Assembly (NCBI RefSeq): GCF_000430665.1
Contig: NZ_AUML01000038.1
Location: 1 to 53,042, forward strand
Direction of reading: 5' to 3'
Length of the DNA: 53,042 bases
Source of the DNA: Aquimarina muelleri DSM 19832
Lineage (GTDB): Bacteria > Bacteroidota > Bacteroidia > Flavobacteriales > Flavobacteriaceae
Below the pieces are notes generated by a model. That model saw nothing but the letters and a program-made list of their open reading frames with translations. It was not told where the DNA came from and did not search any database. Position numbers and translations under genes: made by a program. This document shows, one piece after another, positions 15,764 to 24,780 of this stretch; the stretch's first letter is position 1; every line of letters starts with the position of its first letter.

Positions 15764-16732
15764 ATGCGGGAAGCAGCTTTTGTGAAGCAAAATAAGGAAA
15801 AATGGATAGCTTTTGAAAAAGCTATCACAGAAAATTTTAAGATCAGTCCAGATCAGCTTGCAGATTATTACATCCAATTAACCAATGATCTGTCTTATGC
15901 TCAAACGTATTATCCTGACAGTAAAACACTTTTGTATCTAAACTCACTTGCCTCTCAGGCACATCAAAAAATATACAGAAATAAAAAAGAAAGTAAAAAC
16001 AGAATTATATCTTTCTGGAAAACAGAGTTTCCCTTATTTTTTTATGCTCATCAAAAAACTTTATTATATACGTTTATCTTATTTGGTGTGGCTTGCTGTA
16101 TCGGGATATTGTCTGCACTTAATGATGCCTCTTTTTTACGATTAATACTTGGGGATGCCTATGTAAATGAAACCTTAAACAACATCGAAAAAGGAGAACC
16201 GACTGCTATTTACAAAAGTGGTAGCATGGTAGGCTCTTTTTTAGGGATTACCATAAATAATATTAGAGTAGCCTTTATCGCTTATGCTTTTGGTGTGATT
16301 ACTTCGGTAGGAACAGCATATATTTTATTTAGCAATGGGGTTATGTTAGGAGCCTTTATGACATTTTTTTATACCGAAGGATTATTATTTGAAGCTTCTA
16401 AATCTGTTTGGCTGCACGGTACTATAGAAATCTCTGTAATTGTTATTGCCGGGTGCGCAGGATTAGTGATGGGGAATAGTATTTTATTTCCCAAAACATT
16501 TTCAAGACGAGTATCTTTTATGAAAGGTGCAAAAAATGGATTAAAAATTGTGATCAGTACTATTCCTTTCTTTATCATTGCTGGTTTTATTGAAGGTTTT
16601 ATTACCAGATATTCTAATATGCCCGTATGGTTGGCAATGACTATAATTTTTAGCTCTTTGGCTCTAATTGTATTTTATTATATAGTATATCCTATTATTT
16701 TAAATAAAAACTATGAACGAAAATTACATTGA
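15764..16732 (+). CDS. Stage II sporulation protein M (SpoIIM, DUF95) family membrane protein
   Basis: A 322-residue protein with a soluble helical N-terminus (about 1-95) and then six or so membrane helices. Family hallmarks are the Asn-rich NNIRVAFIAYAFGV segment near 160-175 and WLHGTIEISVIVIAGCAG near 212-230. Flavobacteria do not sporulate; in this setting the family accompanies MoxR/DUF58 clusters and its function is not known. It overlaps the next gene by 20 bases, indicating translational coupling. Confidence 0.83.
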   Translation: MREAAFVKQNKEKWIAFEKAITENFKISPDQLADYYIQLTNDLSYAQTYYPDSKTLLYLNSLASQAHQKIYRNKKESKNRIISFWKTEFPLFFYAHQKTLLYTFILFGVACCIGILSALNDASFLRLILGDAYVNETLNNIEKGEPTAIYKSGSMVGSFLGITINNIRVAFIAYAFGVITSVGTAYILFSNGVMLGAFMTFFYTEGLLFEASKSVWLHGTIEISVIVIAGCAGLVMGNSILFPKTFSRRVSFMKGAKNGLKIVISTIPFFIIAGFIEGFITRYSNMPVWLAMTIIFSSLALIVFYYIVYPIILNKNYERKLH

Positions 16733-17636
16733 ACTCAAACAACGTAGAGATGTAGGAGAAATAGTTTCTACTTATTTTGATTTTTTAAAACAAAATATAA
16801 AAAGTTTTACCAACGTTTTTATATCCTACAATGGTATTTTTATATTCTTATTACTAGGAGCAAGTTATTTGTTAGTTACTGGTTTTATAGGGATGTTTAA
16901 TGTAGAATCTGGTCTTGGCAACTCTAGCAAGGTTGAATCTACTATGTATATTGGGTTTGGAGTAATTCTATTTTTAGTTGTTTTTATGGTTATCGCTGCG
17001 TTAAACTACAGCTTGGCATCCGCATATATAATACAATATGATAAAAAACAACAGATTATAGAAAACAGAACAGATGTATGGTCTATAGTAAAATACAATT
17101 CTAGTAATATAATAGTATTTATCCTTTTATTAGTGGTTATATATATAGTATATAGTATTATAAATTTTATAGTTAGCATTATACCTATACTAGGGTTCTT
17201 TGCCAGTCTAATAATGAGTTTTGGTATTTCATCATGGCTTGGAGTTTCGTTTATGGCTATGTTTTATGAAAATAAAAGCCCTACAGAGGCATTAGGCGAA
17301 GGCTGGGATTTAGTAAAAAATAATTTCTGGAAATGTGTAGGCACTAATTTTATTTTAGGAATGCTTATTGGCATACTACTATTACTTCTTTTAATGATCC
17401 CAGGCGTTATCGTTGGGTTTTATACATTTCATGTAGTGGATAGTGGTTTTAATGTTGGAGACTCTATCGTAGCAAAAATTGTTTATACGTTTGGGCTTTG
17501 TATCTTGCTAATAGTTTCTGCCTATTCACAATCCTTATCTCAGTTTGTTAATGGTATTTTATATTTCTCTCTTCATGAAGAAAAATATAACATTCATACC
17601 CGCGAAAAAATAAATCAAATTGGAGAAAGTGAATAA
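16713..17636 (+). CDS. Multi-pass membrane protein of the MoxR/DUF58 cluster
   Basis: A 307-residue protein with a short hydrophilic N-terminus (MNENYIELKQRRDVGEIVST) and about six hydrophobic segments, near 38-62, 83-112, 130-160, 166-190, 215-240 and 255-280. The stretch FYENKSPTEALGEGWDLVKN resembles domains of proteins that organise membrane complexes. I do not recognise a named family with certainty. It is tightly sandwiched in the operon, overlapping the genes on both sides. Confidence 0.7.
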   Translation: MNENYIELKQRRDVGEIVSTYFDFLKQNIKSFTNVFISYNGIFIFLLLGASYLLVTGFIGMFNVESGLGNSSKVESTMYIGFGVILFLVVFMVIAALNYSLASAYIIQYDKKQQIIENRTDVWSIVKYNSSNIIVFILLLVVIYIVYSIINFIVSIIPILGFFASLIMSFGISSWLGVSFMAMFYENKSPTEALGEGWDLVKNNFWKCVGTNFILGMLIGILLLLLLMIPGVIVGFYTFHVVDSGFNVGDSIVAKIVYTFGLCILLIVSAYSQSLSQFVNGILYFSLHEEKYNIHTREKINQIGESE

Positions 17637-18369
17637 AAATATTTTCTACATATTTTGCTATTTGTTTGTTACTTTTTTAAGTCTGCCTATGGCTGCACAA
17701 AAAGACTCGTTAAACATAACTATCCAAATAGACAGTAGTAAGGTTATATTGCAAGATTTTTCAGAAAACCTTAGCCAAAAATATAATGGTAAAGAATTTG
17801 AATACAATACCCTTGAGGGAGAAACTCAAAATCTTTTAGCTCGCGCAATTGATTGGCTTTTCAATGGTTTAAAAGATATTTTTGGGATTGACATATCTCC
17901 AGAATTTGCAAAACTAATAGAAAATATTATATATATATTATTAATAATTGTTGCTATTTATTTTGTAATTCGTGTGCTTACAGGCAAAGATGCTGTGTCT
18001 TTTTTTAAGAATAAAAATAATCTGGTAGCTCCTATACATATTACAGAAGAACATATAGAGAATATAGATCTAAACGAACTAATTACCAATGCGCTTAGTG
18101 AAAAAAATTACCGCCTCGCCATACGATATATGTATTTAAAAGCGCTACAAGATTTATCTATAAAAAATATTATTCAGTATCATTTTGAAAAAACAAATAC
18201 CGATTATTATAAAGAAATAACAGACTCTTCGCTAAAAACTAATTTTAACAGAATATCCTACTTATATGATTATATATGGTATGGCGAATTTGATTTAGAC
18301 GAAGAAGGGTATCAAAATGCAAAAAAATCATTTGATCAGTTACATACAAAAATGAATAGCCTTGGATAA
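17620..18369 (+). CDS. DUF4129 domain protein
   Basis: A 249-residue protein with an N-terminal signal or anchor (IFYIFCYLFVTFLSLPMAAQ). A periplasmic region of about 75 residues comes next, then a membrane helix near 105-125 (IENIIYILLIIVAIYFVIRV) and a cytosolic DUF4129 domain with YRLAIRYMYLKALQDLS and YLYDYIWYGEFDLDEEGY. The ATG start overlaps the previous stop by 17 bases. A GTG at 17629 would give a shorter overlap and cannot be excluded. In such clusters it is taken as part of a membrane complex with DUF4350, MoxR and DUF58 proteins. Confidence 0.78.
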   Translation: MEKVNKNIFYIFCYLFVTFLSLPMAAQKDSLNITIQIDSSKVILQDFSENLSQKYNGKEFEYNTLEGETQNLLARAIDWLFNGLKDIFGIDISPEFAKLIENIIYILLIIVAIYFVIRVLTGKDAVSFFKNKNNLVAPIHITEEHIENIDLNELITNALSEKNYRLAIRYMYLKALQDLSIKNIIQYHFEKTNTDYYKEITDSSLKTNFNRISYLYDYIWYGEFDLDEEGYQNAKKSFDQLHTKMNSLG

Positions 18370-19549
18370 AAAATCTAGAAACATACTCATTCTGTTTGGA
18401 GCTGCATTACTTGCTATTATTGTAATTGAGGTAACCAGACCAAAACCTATTAATTGGAAACCTAGTTATACCTCTGTAGATAAAATCCCGTTTGGGAGTT
18501 ACATTCTTTATAAAGAGCTTACCGAAACTTATAAAGACAAAAATGTAAATTTAGTTTCTAAAAATCCATATGAATTCTTAAGCGATTCTACGTACAATAC
18601 CAATTCTGCATACCTTTTTATCAATACAAATCTGGATTTTGATAAACGTTCCTACGAAAAATTAATAGCATTTGTAAGACAAGGAAACTCTGTGTTCCTG
18701 GCAGGAAGATATTTTGGAGAAATACTAAAAGACTCATTACGTATCGAAACCGATATTGATTATCAAATAACCGAAGAAGAAATTACACCTACATTTTTTT
18801 CGTCCTATCTACAACAAGATTCCTTGCCTAAGTTTAAAAAAGGGGTTTATAAATCTGTTTTTAAGAGTTTTGATACTACAAAAACTAAAGTGCTTGGGTA
18901 TCTAAAAAATGAAGAAGAAAAACTAAGTCAGATAAATTTTATAAAAATTACCGAAGGCAAAGGAGAGATATATTTAAACACCATACCCGAAGCTTTTTCT
19001 AATTATTATATGCTAAAAGATAACGGTGTATATGCTGCTAACACTCTATCCTTTTTACAAAAAAATCCTACTTTGTATTGGGATGATTATCTAAAATCTG
19101 GTCGTAAAATTATAAATTCGCCTATGCGATTTGTATTAAACCAAATCCCCTTGCGATGGGCATATTACCTTTTAATTATCGGGATATTGATTTTTATTAT
19201 TTTTAAAGGAAAAAGACAGCAACGAATTATTCCTGTTGTAGAACCATTACAAAACACCTCTATCGAGTTTGCTAAAACCATAGGTGACCTTTACTTTCAG
19301 CATAAAGATTATAGCGATATTATTTCTAAAAAGATCACATACTTTCTAGAAAAACTAAGAAGCCAATACTATCTAAACACCAACGAATTAGATACAACGT
19401 TCATCAATAAATTAGCGGTAAAAAGCGGTCATTCTCTTACTGATACTAAAGAATTGGTAGATCATATTCATGCCCTAAAAGGAAGAATTGCGCATACCGA
19501 AGCTGATCTAATTGCACTAAACAAAAAAATAGAAAAATTTACACTATAG
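18362..19549 (+). CDS. DUF4350 domain protein
   Basis: A 395-residue protein. A membrane anchor near residues 8-24 (LILFGAALLAIIVIEV) leads to a DUF4350/GATase-like fold (SAYLFINTNLDFDKRSYEKL, RQGNSVFLAGRYFGE). A second membrane helix follows (RWAYYLLIIGILIFIIF near 260-277), then a cytosolic helical tail ending ALNKKIEKFTL. The start codon is TTG, overlapping the preceding stop by eight bases; no ATG fits. It is a structural or regulatory member of the MoxR-associated complex by context. Confidence 0.78.
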   Translation: MDKKSRNILILFGAALLAIIVIEVTRPKPINWKPSYTSVDKIPFGSYILYKELTETYKDKNVNLVSKNPYEFLSDSTYNTNSAYLFINTNLDFDKRSYEKLIAFVRQGNSVFLAGRYFGEILKDSLRIETDIDYQITEEEITPTFFSSYLQQDSLPKFKKGVYKSVFKSFDTTKTKVLGYLKNEEEKLSQINFIKITEGKGEIYLNTIPEAFSNYYMLKDNGVYAANTLSFLQKNPTLYWDDYLKSGRKIINSPMRFVLNQIPLRWAYYLLIIGILIFIIFKGKRQQRIIPVVEPLQNTSIEFAKTIGDLYFQHKDYSDIISKKITYFLEKLRSQYYLNTNELDTTFINKLAVKSGHSLTDTKELVDHIHALKGRIAHTEADLIALNKKIEKFTL

Positions 19550-19558
19550 ATATAGATT

Positions 19559-20551
19559 ATGGAAGAAAAAAATGAAAACCCTATAGAATTTAATACCAGA
19601 ATAGATCTAAAAAATTTACAAGAAGCAGTACAGCAAATTAAAAATGAGTTAGGTAAAATTATTGTTGGGCAGCAGGATATGATCGAGTTATTAATCTTAT
19701 CGATACTAGCCGATGGCCATTCGCTTATTGAAGGTGTTCCAGGAGTAGCTAAGACAGTAACCGCAAAGCTACTTGCCAAAACAATGAATGTAGGTTTTAA
19801 TAGAATCCAGTTTACTCCAGATTTAATGCCCAGTGATATTTTAGGAACCTCTATATTTAATATAAAAACCTCAGAATTTGAATTTAAAAAAGGTCCTATT
19901 TTTTCTAATATCATATTAATTGATGAAATTAACCGTGCGCCTGCAAAAACACAAGCCGCAATGTTTGAGGTTATGGCAGAACGCCAAATTACAATCGACG
20001 GTATTGAAAATAAAATGCAAGCACCATTTTTGGTATTTGCCACACAAAATCCAATCGAGCAAGAAGGTACGTATGCCTTACCAGAAGCGCAATTAGACCG
20101 TTTTTTGTTTAAAATAAATGTTGGATACCCATCTCTGGAAGAAGAAGTTAAAATTCTTGAAGGGCATCACCAAAGAAAAAATGCAGTTGCTACCGATGCA
20201 ATTCAACCTGTTCTGGATGCAGCCCAAATCGCAGAATATCAAGAAACTATTAAAAATATTATTATCGAAGATAATCTGTTAAAATATATAGCATCAATTG
20301 TAAATAATACACGTAATAATGGTAATTTATACCTTGGTGCTTCTCCCAGAGCCTCTATAGCAATAATGAATGCTTCTAAAGCACTTGCTGCAATTAACGG
20401 GCGGGATTTTGTTACACCAGACGATATTAAAAAAGTAACTCCTGCTGTACTTAGACATCGTATTATATTAACTCCAGAACGAGAAATGGAAGGTTTTACT
20501 ACAGAAAAAGCAGTATTACAAATTATAGAAACTATAGAAATCCCTAGATAG
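19559..20551 (+). CDS. MoxR-family AAA+ ATPase
   Basis: A 330-residue ATPase with Walker A GVPGVAKT, Walker B LIDEIN, sensor 1 within FLVFATQNPIEQEGTYALPE, and AQLDRFLFKI, the MoxR arginine finger region. The C-terminal lid includes GASPRASIAIMNASKALA. MoxR ATPases act as chaperone-like partners of von Willebrand-type proteins in assembling complexes or metal centres. The DUF58 gene follows with a one-base overlap. Confidence 0.9.
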   Translation: MEEKNENPIEFNTRIDLKNLQEAVQQIKNELGKIIVGQQDMIELLILSILADGHSLIEGVPGVAKTVTAKLLAKTMNVGFNRIQFTPDLMPSDILGTSIFNIKTSEFEFKKGPIFSNIILIDEINRAPAKTQAAMFEVMAERQITIDGIENKMQAPFLVFATQNPIEQEGTYALPEAQLDRFLFKINVGYPSLEEEVKILEGHHQRKNAVATDAIQPVLDAAQIAEYQETIKNIIIEDNLLKYIASIVNNTRNNGNLYLGASPRASIAIMNASKALAAINGRDFVTPDDIKKVTPAVLRHRIILTPEREMEGFTTEKAVLQIIETIEIPR

Positions 20552-21885
20552 TGAGAACTTTTTTAAAAAGTATATATCTTAAAAAATTATTCTTTATCAC
20601 ATTCTTTAGCATTGTGATACTGTTTATTATTTCTTACTTTTTCGAGAATATATTTAGTATTGCCCGATTATTCTTTTTTATGCTTATTATAGCATTAGTA
20701 TTTGATATATTACTTCTATATAAAAATAAATTAGGAACGCAAGCCAACAGGATTTTACCCGAAAAATTATCTAACGGAGATCCAAACGATATTGAAATTA
20801 CCATAACCAATCGATATCAGTTTAAAAGTAACATTACTATTATTGATGAGTTACCCGTACAGTTTCAACATAGAAGTTTTCATATAACATCTACCTTAAA
20901 ACCTTCTCAAGAAAGAAAATTTACATATACCGTTCGACCAACGCAGCGAGGAGAATATCATTTTGGAAATCTTAATATTTTCACCTCCTCTCCTATTGGT
21001 CTTATATCCAGAAAACAACAGTTTTCTACGGAAGCTATGGTACCTAACTACCCTTCGTTTCTACAGCTTAAAAAATATGAATTTGTAGCTTTTACCAATA
21101 GATTAAAATTATACGGACTTAAGAAAATAAGAAAGATAGGAAACACTCTGGAGTTTGAACAAATTAAAGAATATGTATCTGGCGATGATATTCGTAACAT
21201 TAACTGGAAAGCTACAGCAAAGAGAAACCATTTAATGGTAAACCAATACCAGGACGAAAAATCACAACCTATTTACTCGGTTATCGATACGGGGCGTGTT
21301 ATGAAAATGCCTTTTAATGAATTAAGTTTACTAGATTGTGCTATTAATGCTACTCTGGTGATTTCGAACATTGCAATCAAAAAACAAGATAAAGCAGGTA
21401 TGTTTACTTTTTCTCGTAAAGTAGAAAATACTGTGGTAGCGCAACGACGAAAAAGCCAAATGAATTTGGTTCTGGAAACTTTATATAATATTACTACCGA
21501 TTTTGCAGAATCTGACTTTGCACGACTGTATATCGATATAAAAAGGAGTATTACCCATCGTAGCTTATTATTATTATACACCAATTTTGAGACCTTAGAT
21601 GCATTACACAGACAACTCCCCTATTTACAAGCAATTGCTAAAACACATTTATTAGTTGTAATTTTCTTTGAGAACACAGAATTAAAGTCTCTTTTAGATA
21701 TTCCTGCAAGTACTACACAACAGATTTTTGAAAAAACAATCGCAGAAAAATTCGTGTATGAAAAGAAAATGATCGTTAATGAATTAAGCAAACATGGTAT
21801 ACATTCTATTCTTACCGCTCCAGAAAACCTAACAATAAATACCATAAACAAATACCTAGAGATTAAAGCCAGAGGACTTCTATAA
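20551..21885 (+). CDS. DUF58 domain protein
   Basis: A 444-residue protein with two N-terminal membrane helices (about 10-60) and a beta-rich segment. The DUF58 signature is near residues 193-240: LEFEQIKEYVSGDDIRNINW followed by KATAKRNHLMVNQYQDEKSQ, then a von Willebrand-like fold (IYSVIDTGR). It starts with GTG, sharing one base with the MoxR stop, and ends the operon. DUF58 proteins are the usual partners of MoxR, but the complex is functionally uncharacterised here. Confidence 0.87.
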   Translation: MRTFLKSIYLKKLFFITFFSIVILFIISYFFENIFSIARLFFFMLIIALVFDILLLYKNKLGTQANRILPEKLSNGDPNDIEITITNRYQFKSNITIIDELPVQFQHRSFHITSTLKPSQERKFTYTVRPTQRGEYHFGNLNIFTSSPIGLISRKQQFSTEAMVPNYPSFLQLKKYEFVAFTNRLKLYGLKKIRKIGNTLEFEQIKEYVSGDDIRNINWKATAKRNHLMVNQYQDEKSQPIYSVIDTGRVMKMPFNELSLLDCAINATLVISNIAIKKQDKAGMFTFSRKVENTVVAQRRKSQMNLVLETLYNITTDFAESDFARLYIDIKRSITHRSLLLLYTNFETLDALHRQLPYLQAIAKTHLLVVIFFENTELKSLLDIPASTTQQIFEKTIAEKFVYEKKMIVNELSKHGIHSILTAPENLTINTINKYLEIKARGLL

Positions 21886-21914
21886 CCCTTATAAAAAAAG
21901 ACTAAAAGACTTTA

Positions 21915-22655
21915 TTATTGTAACTTTTTTGCTTTTCCAATTACTTTTGCAGGAATCCCTGCTACAGTAGTATTTGCATCTACATCTTTGGTTACTACAC
22001 TACTGGCAGCAATATTAACATTGTCGTTAATTGTTATGTTGCCTAATATAGTTGCTCCCGCTCCTATAAATACATTATTCTTTATTTTTGGGTGCCTGTC
22101 TCCTCCTGCATGCCCTGTTCCTCCCAATGTTACATTATGAAAAATAAAAGCATTATCCCCTATTTCTGAAGTTTCTCCTATAACCAATCCTATACCGTGA
22201 TCAATCACTATCCCTTTACCTAATTTAGCATTAGGATGAATATCCATTGCATATACCTCAAAAATTCTATTTTGAAAAAACTTAGAGGTCAGTTTTTGAT
22301 CCTTCAAATAAAAACTTCTTGCTATTCGATACGCAGATACAGCTTGAAAACCCCTATAAAACAAAAGGACTTCTAAGTAGGAATTACAAGCAAAATCTCT
22401 ATCATAATATCCTTGAAGATCTGTAATAATTTGTTTTTGGATCTCCTTATCCTCTTCTAGTATCTGAATAATTATTTTTTCCAATTCCTTTTTAGGTAAA
22501 TACTCATTAGCTAGTTTTTTACTTAATATAGATGCAATTGAAGCCCAAAAATTCTCTTTCCCTGTTATATTATAGCGTATTACCTTTTCTATAACTGGTT
22601 CGTTATTAATAAATCTTTCGGATTCGATTTTTATTTTATCCCAGATGTTTTTCAT
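21915..22655 (-). CDS. cysE: Serine O-acetyltransferase
   Basis: A 246-residue enzyme that acetylates L-serine from acetyl-CoA, the committing step of cysteine synthesis. The N-terminal part is helical. The C-terminal left-handed beta-helix has hexapeptide repeats and the family core IDHGIGLVIGETSEIGDNAF, then HNVTLGGTG and KDVDANTTVAGIPAKVIG. The paired His in DHG and HNV positions and the Asp of MDIHP are present. A cysteine synthase gene is not adjacent. Confidence 0.88.
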   Translation of the reverse strand: MKNIWDKIKIESERFINNEPVIEKVIRYNITGKENFWASIASILSKKLANEYLPKKELEKIIIQILEEDKEIQKQIITDLQGYYDRDFACNSYLEVLLFYRGFQAVSAYRIARSFYLKDQKLTSKFFQNRIFEVYAMDIHPNAKLGKGIVIDHGIGLVIGETSEIGDNAFIFHNVTLGGTGHAGGDRHPKIKNNVFIGAGATILGNITINDNVNIAASSVVTKDVDANTTVAGIPAKVIGKAKKLQ

Positions 22656-22807
22656 TTAATTTAAGCTTCTATGATCCTAAAGTTTAGATCATTTTTTATT
22701 TTACTTCATCTTTTTTTACTTTGATAAAATACTTTACTTTAATTTCATTAAGCATTTTGATAATCTCAACACCTCCTTTATTCATCATAGAAAAATAGGT
22801 ATTTCAT
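22656..22807. other. Gap between cysE and the HD gene with a doubtful 30-residue ORF
   Basis: On the minus strand, 22788-22696 reads a 30-residue Lys-rich ORF (MMNKGGVEIIKMLNE start). It has no recognisable family and could be chance or a gene remnant. Nothing else is visible here. Confidence 0.3.
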
Positions 22808-23356
22808 CTACAATTGCAATGCTTCAATCCTTTGTTTGTATTCCGCTATTTTGGATTCTAGCCGTTTGTTTAAATATTCATTTTTATTAATAAGGGTAGA
22901 TGAAATTAATTTAGATTCTTCGTAGTACTTCACTATTTTACTTTTAGACCAATGCCTTGGTGGAGTTTGCAAGTTTGTAATTCTATCTGCTATTTTAACT
23001 ATTCCAACTTCTTTTTGCAGTGCATTTATACGAGTTAGGCTATCTTTCATTTTTTCTTCTTTAGACGGCAACTTTTCATCTTTGGTTAAAGCTTGTACCG
23101 CTTTGGCTATAGATTCTCCAAAAGTTTGTTTAATCTCTTCAAAATCTGTAGCTGTATCTTCTATCGTATCATGTAAAATTGCTACTTGTATCGCAAAATC
23201 TATATCAAAGGAGTTATCAAAATGATATGCAAGCAATACTTCCATAGCTACATTTGAAATATGTAAAAGATAATTAGCATTTGTTCCTGGAACTTTTTGT
23301 TCACTATGTTTTTCTCCAGCAAATTTGATTGCTTTTTGATATAGTTCTTGTGTCAT
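22808..23356 (-). CDS. HD-domain protein resembling small (p)ppGpp hydrolases (MESH1-like)
   Basis: A 182-residue single-domain protein. The AGEKHSEQKVPGTN segment, His32, the metal motif HDTIED (residues 62-67) and VKIADRITNLQT match the RelA/SpoT-type HD hydrolase fold. HDxxED is the hydrolase-active form, and no synthetase, TGS or ACT domain is attached. It is about the length of MESH1-type small alarmone hydrolases, so it may remove the 3' pyrophosphate from (p)ppGpp. Substrate identity is inferred, not shown. A good promoter lies upstream at 23389. Confidence 0.75.
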   Translation of the reverse strand: MTQELYQKAIKFAGEKHSEQKVPGTNANYLLHISNVAMEVLLAYHFDNSFDIDFAIQVAILHDTIEDTATDFEEIKQTFGESIAKAVQALTKDEKLPSKEEKMKDSLTRINALQKEVGIVKIADRITNLQTPPRHWSKSKIVKYYEESKLISSTLINKNEYLNKRLESKIAEYKQRIEALQL

Positions 23357-23388
23357 ATCTATTAGCTGTGTTTACCTTATATTATCTA

Positions 23389-23419
23389 CAAATCTAATTG
23401 ATTATTAGTTTGTCTCAAA
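23389..23419 (-). promoter_or_regulatory. Bacteroidota promoter for the HD-domain gene
   Basis: Reading on the minus strand, TTTG (complement of 23416-23419), 19 bases, then TAGATTTG (complement of 23389-23396). This equals the Bacteroidota consensus TTTG-N19-TAnnTTTG exactly in motif and spacing, about 33 bases before the start codon. Confidence 0.65.
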
Positions 23420-23785
23420 TTATTTATTGAAACTCTCTAACCTTTTACAATTCAACCTCAAAATAGCAACTGTTTTAAAAAATCGATTTTAAACAACAAC
23501 TTGTTAGTTTTTATTCATGTACAAGATAACCTTATCTAAAGAAAAAAAACTGATTAACAATATCATCTATATAAATCTACCTTGTTTATTTGATCCCCCT
23601 ATCGAGAGCTATTCATTTCGTTAAGTAAGTTTCGGCTACACTAAAAATGATATTTTTTAATACATCTATAAAAAGAAATTAGATAACTATCTAGATATTT
23701 CTGTTTTTAAGTATTCTCTACATAAAAAACAATAGATAAAATAAATTTTTAATAATTTATTAATAAATAATATCAATAGCTTTTA

Positions 23786-23793
23786 TACTTTTG
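23786..23793 (+). promoter_or_regulatory. -7 box of oxyR
   Basis: TACTTTTG fits TAnnTTTG, 19 bases before the ATG at 23813. The -33 element is not clear in the AT-rich sequence upstream. Confidence 0.5.
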
Positions 23794-23812
23794 TTTTCCA
23801 AAATCATAAACT

Positions 23813-24763
23813 ATGACCATTACACAGTTAAAATATGTTTTAGCAGTAGCAGAACATCAAAATTTTACTAAAGCTGCAGAAAAAACTTTTGTTACACAAC
23901 CTACCCTAAGCATGCAAATTCAAAAACTAGAGGAAGAGTTGGATATTCTTATTTTTGATCGTAGTAAAAAACCAATTGAATTAACAGAAGTTGGCAACAA
24001 ACTTGTGGAACAAGCAAGAAATATTGTAAATGAAAGTGAGCGTATACAAGATATTGTAGACCAACAAAAAGGGTTTATAGGTGGCGAGTTTAAATTAGGA
24101 GTAATTCCTACAATAATGCCAACATTATTACCTATGTTTTTGAATAACTTCATAAAAAAATATCCTAAAGTAAAATTAAAAATTGAAGAGTTACATACAG
24201 AAGCAATTATAGAACGCTTAAAGGATGGTCATTTAGATGCCGCAATTGCAGCCACTCCGTTAGAAAATGAATCTATAAAAGAAAGAGTTTTATATTATGA
24301 GCCATTTGTTGGATACATCCCTTCAAGCCATAGACTTAATCAAAAGAAAAAAATTGATATTATAGATCTAGATATTGATGATATGTTATTACTTGAAGAT
24401 GGGCATTGTTTTAAGGACGGAATAATCAATTTATGCAAAACTAAAAAAAGTTATGAAGAAGATCACTTTCAATTAGAAAGTGGCAGTTTTGAAACACTTA
24501 TAAAATTAGCAAATGAAGGATTAGGAATGACTCTCTTACCATATTTGCACACCTTGGATATAAAAGAAAGTGAAAAAAATAACTTACATTATTTTAATGA
24601 TCCTTCTCCCGCGAGAGAAGTTAGCTTAATCTTTAATAAAAGTGAATTAAAAATGCAAATTATAGAAGCTTTACATTCTACTATAGCTGGTGTAGTAAAA
24701 GGAGCTATTACTTTTCAAAACGTACAAATTATAAGCCCTTTAACAAAAATAAAAAGCGACTAA
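23813..24763 (+). CDS. oxyR: OxyR, LysR-type peroxide-responsive regulator
   Basis: A 316-residue LysR-type regulator. The N-terminal winged HTH spans 1-60 (FTKAAEKTFVTQPTLSMQIQ). The sensing loop is LLLEDGHCFKDGIINLC, with Cys at residues 199 and 208, the same numbering and nine-residue spacing as the redox pair of E. coli OxyR. This supports a disulfide switch on peroxide. The effector domain ends in LIKLANEGLGMTLLPYL. No catalase or ahpC lies next to it, so its targets must be elsewhere. A terminator overlaps the stop codon. Confidence 0.92.
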   Translation: MTITQLKYVLAVAEHQNFTKAAEKTFVTQPTLSMQIQKLEEELDILIFDRSKKPIELTEVGNKLVEQARNIVNESERIQDIVDQQKGFIGGEFKLGVIPTIMPTLLPMFLNNFIKKYPKVKLKIEELHTEAIIERLKDGHLDAAIAATPLENESIKERVLYYEPFVGYIPSSHRLNQKKKIDIIDLDIDDMLLLEDGHCFKDGIINLCKTKKSYEEDHFQLESGSFETLIKLANEGLGMTLLPYLHTLDIKESEKNNLHYFNDPSPAREVSLIFNKSELKMQIIEALHSTIAGVVKGAITFQNVQIISPLTKIKSD

Positions 24764-24780
24764 ATAGTCGCTTTTATTTT
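24752..24780 (+). terminator. Terminator overlapping the oxyR stop
   Basis: AAAAGCGACT at 24752-24761, loop AAAT, then AGTCGCTTTT and more T. The stem includes the last sense codons, with the stop in the loop. Because it is symmetric, it could also serve the convergent small gene. Confidence 0.75.

Larger units (their letters stand above)
23357..23812. other. 456-base divergent intergenic region
   Basis: No gene is visible here. It holds the promoter of the HD gene near 23389-23419 and the oxyR promoter near 23786. The remainder is AT-rich without a clear stem or repeat. Confidence 0.6.

Noticed and set aside
22696..22788. 30-residue Lys-rich ORF between cysE and the HD gene
   Set aside because: Too short and of low complexity; mentioned only in the gap entry.
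23357..23812. A riboswitch or ncRNA in the oxyR upstream region
   Set aside because: No conserved stem or recognisable motif; only promoter boxes can be supported.
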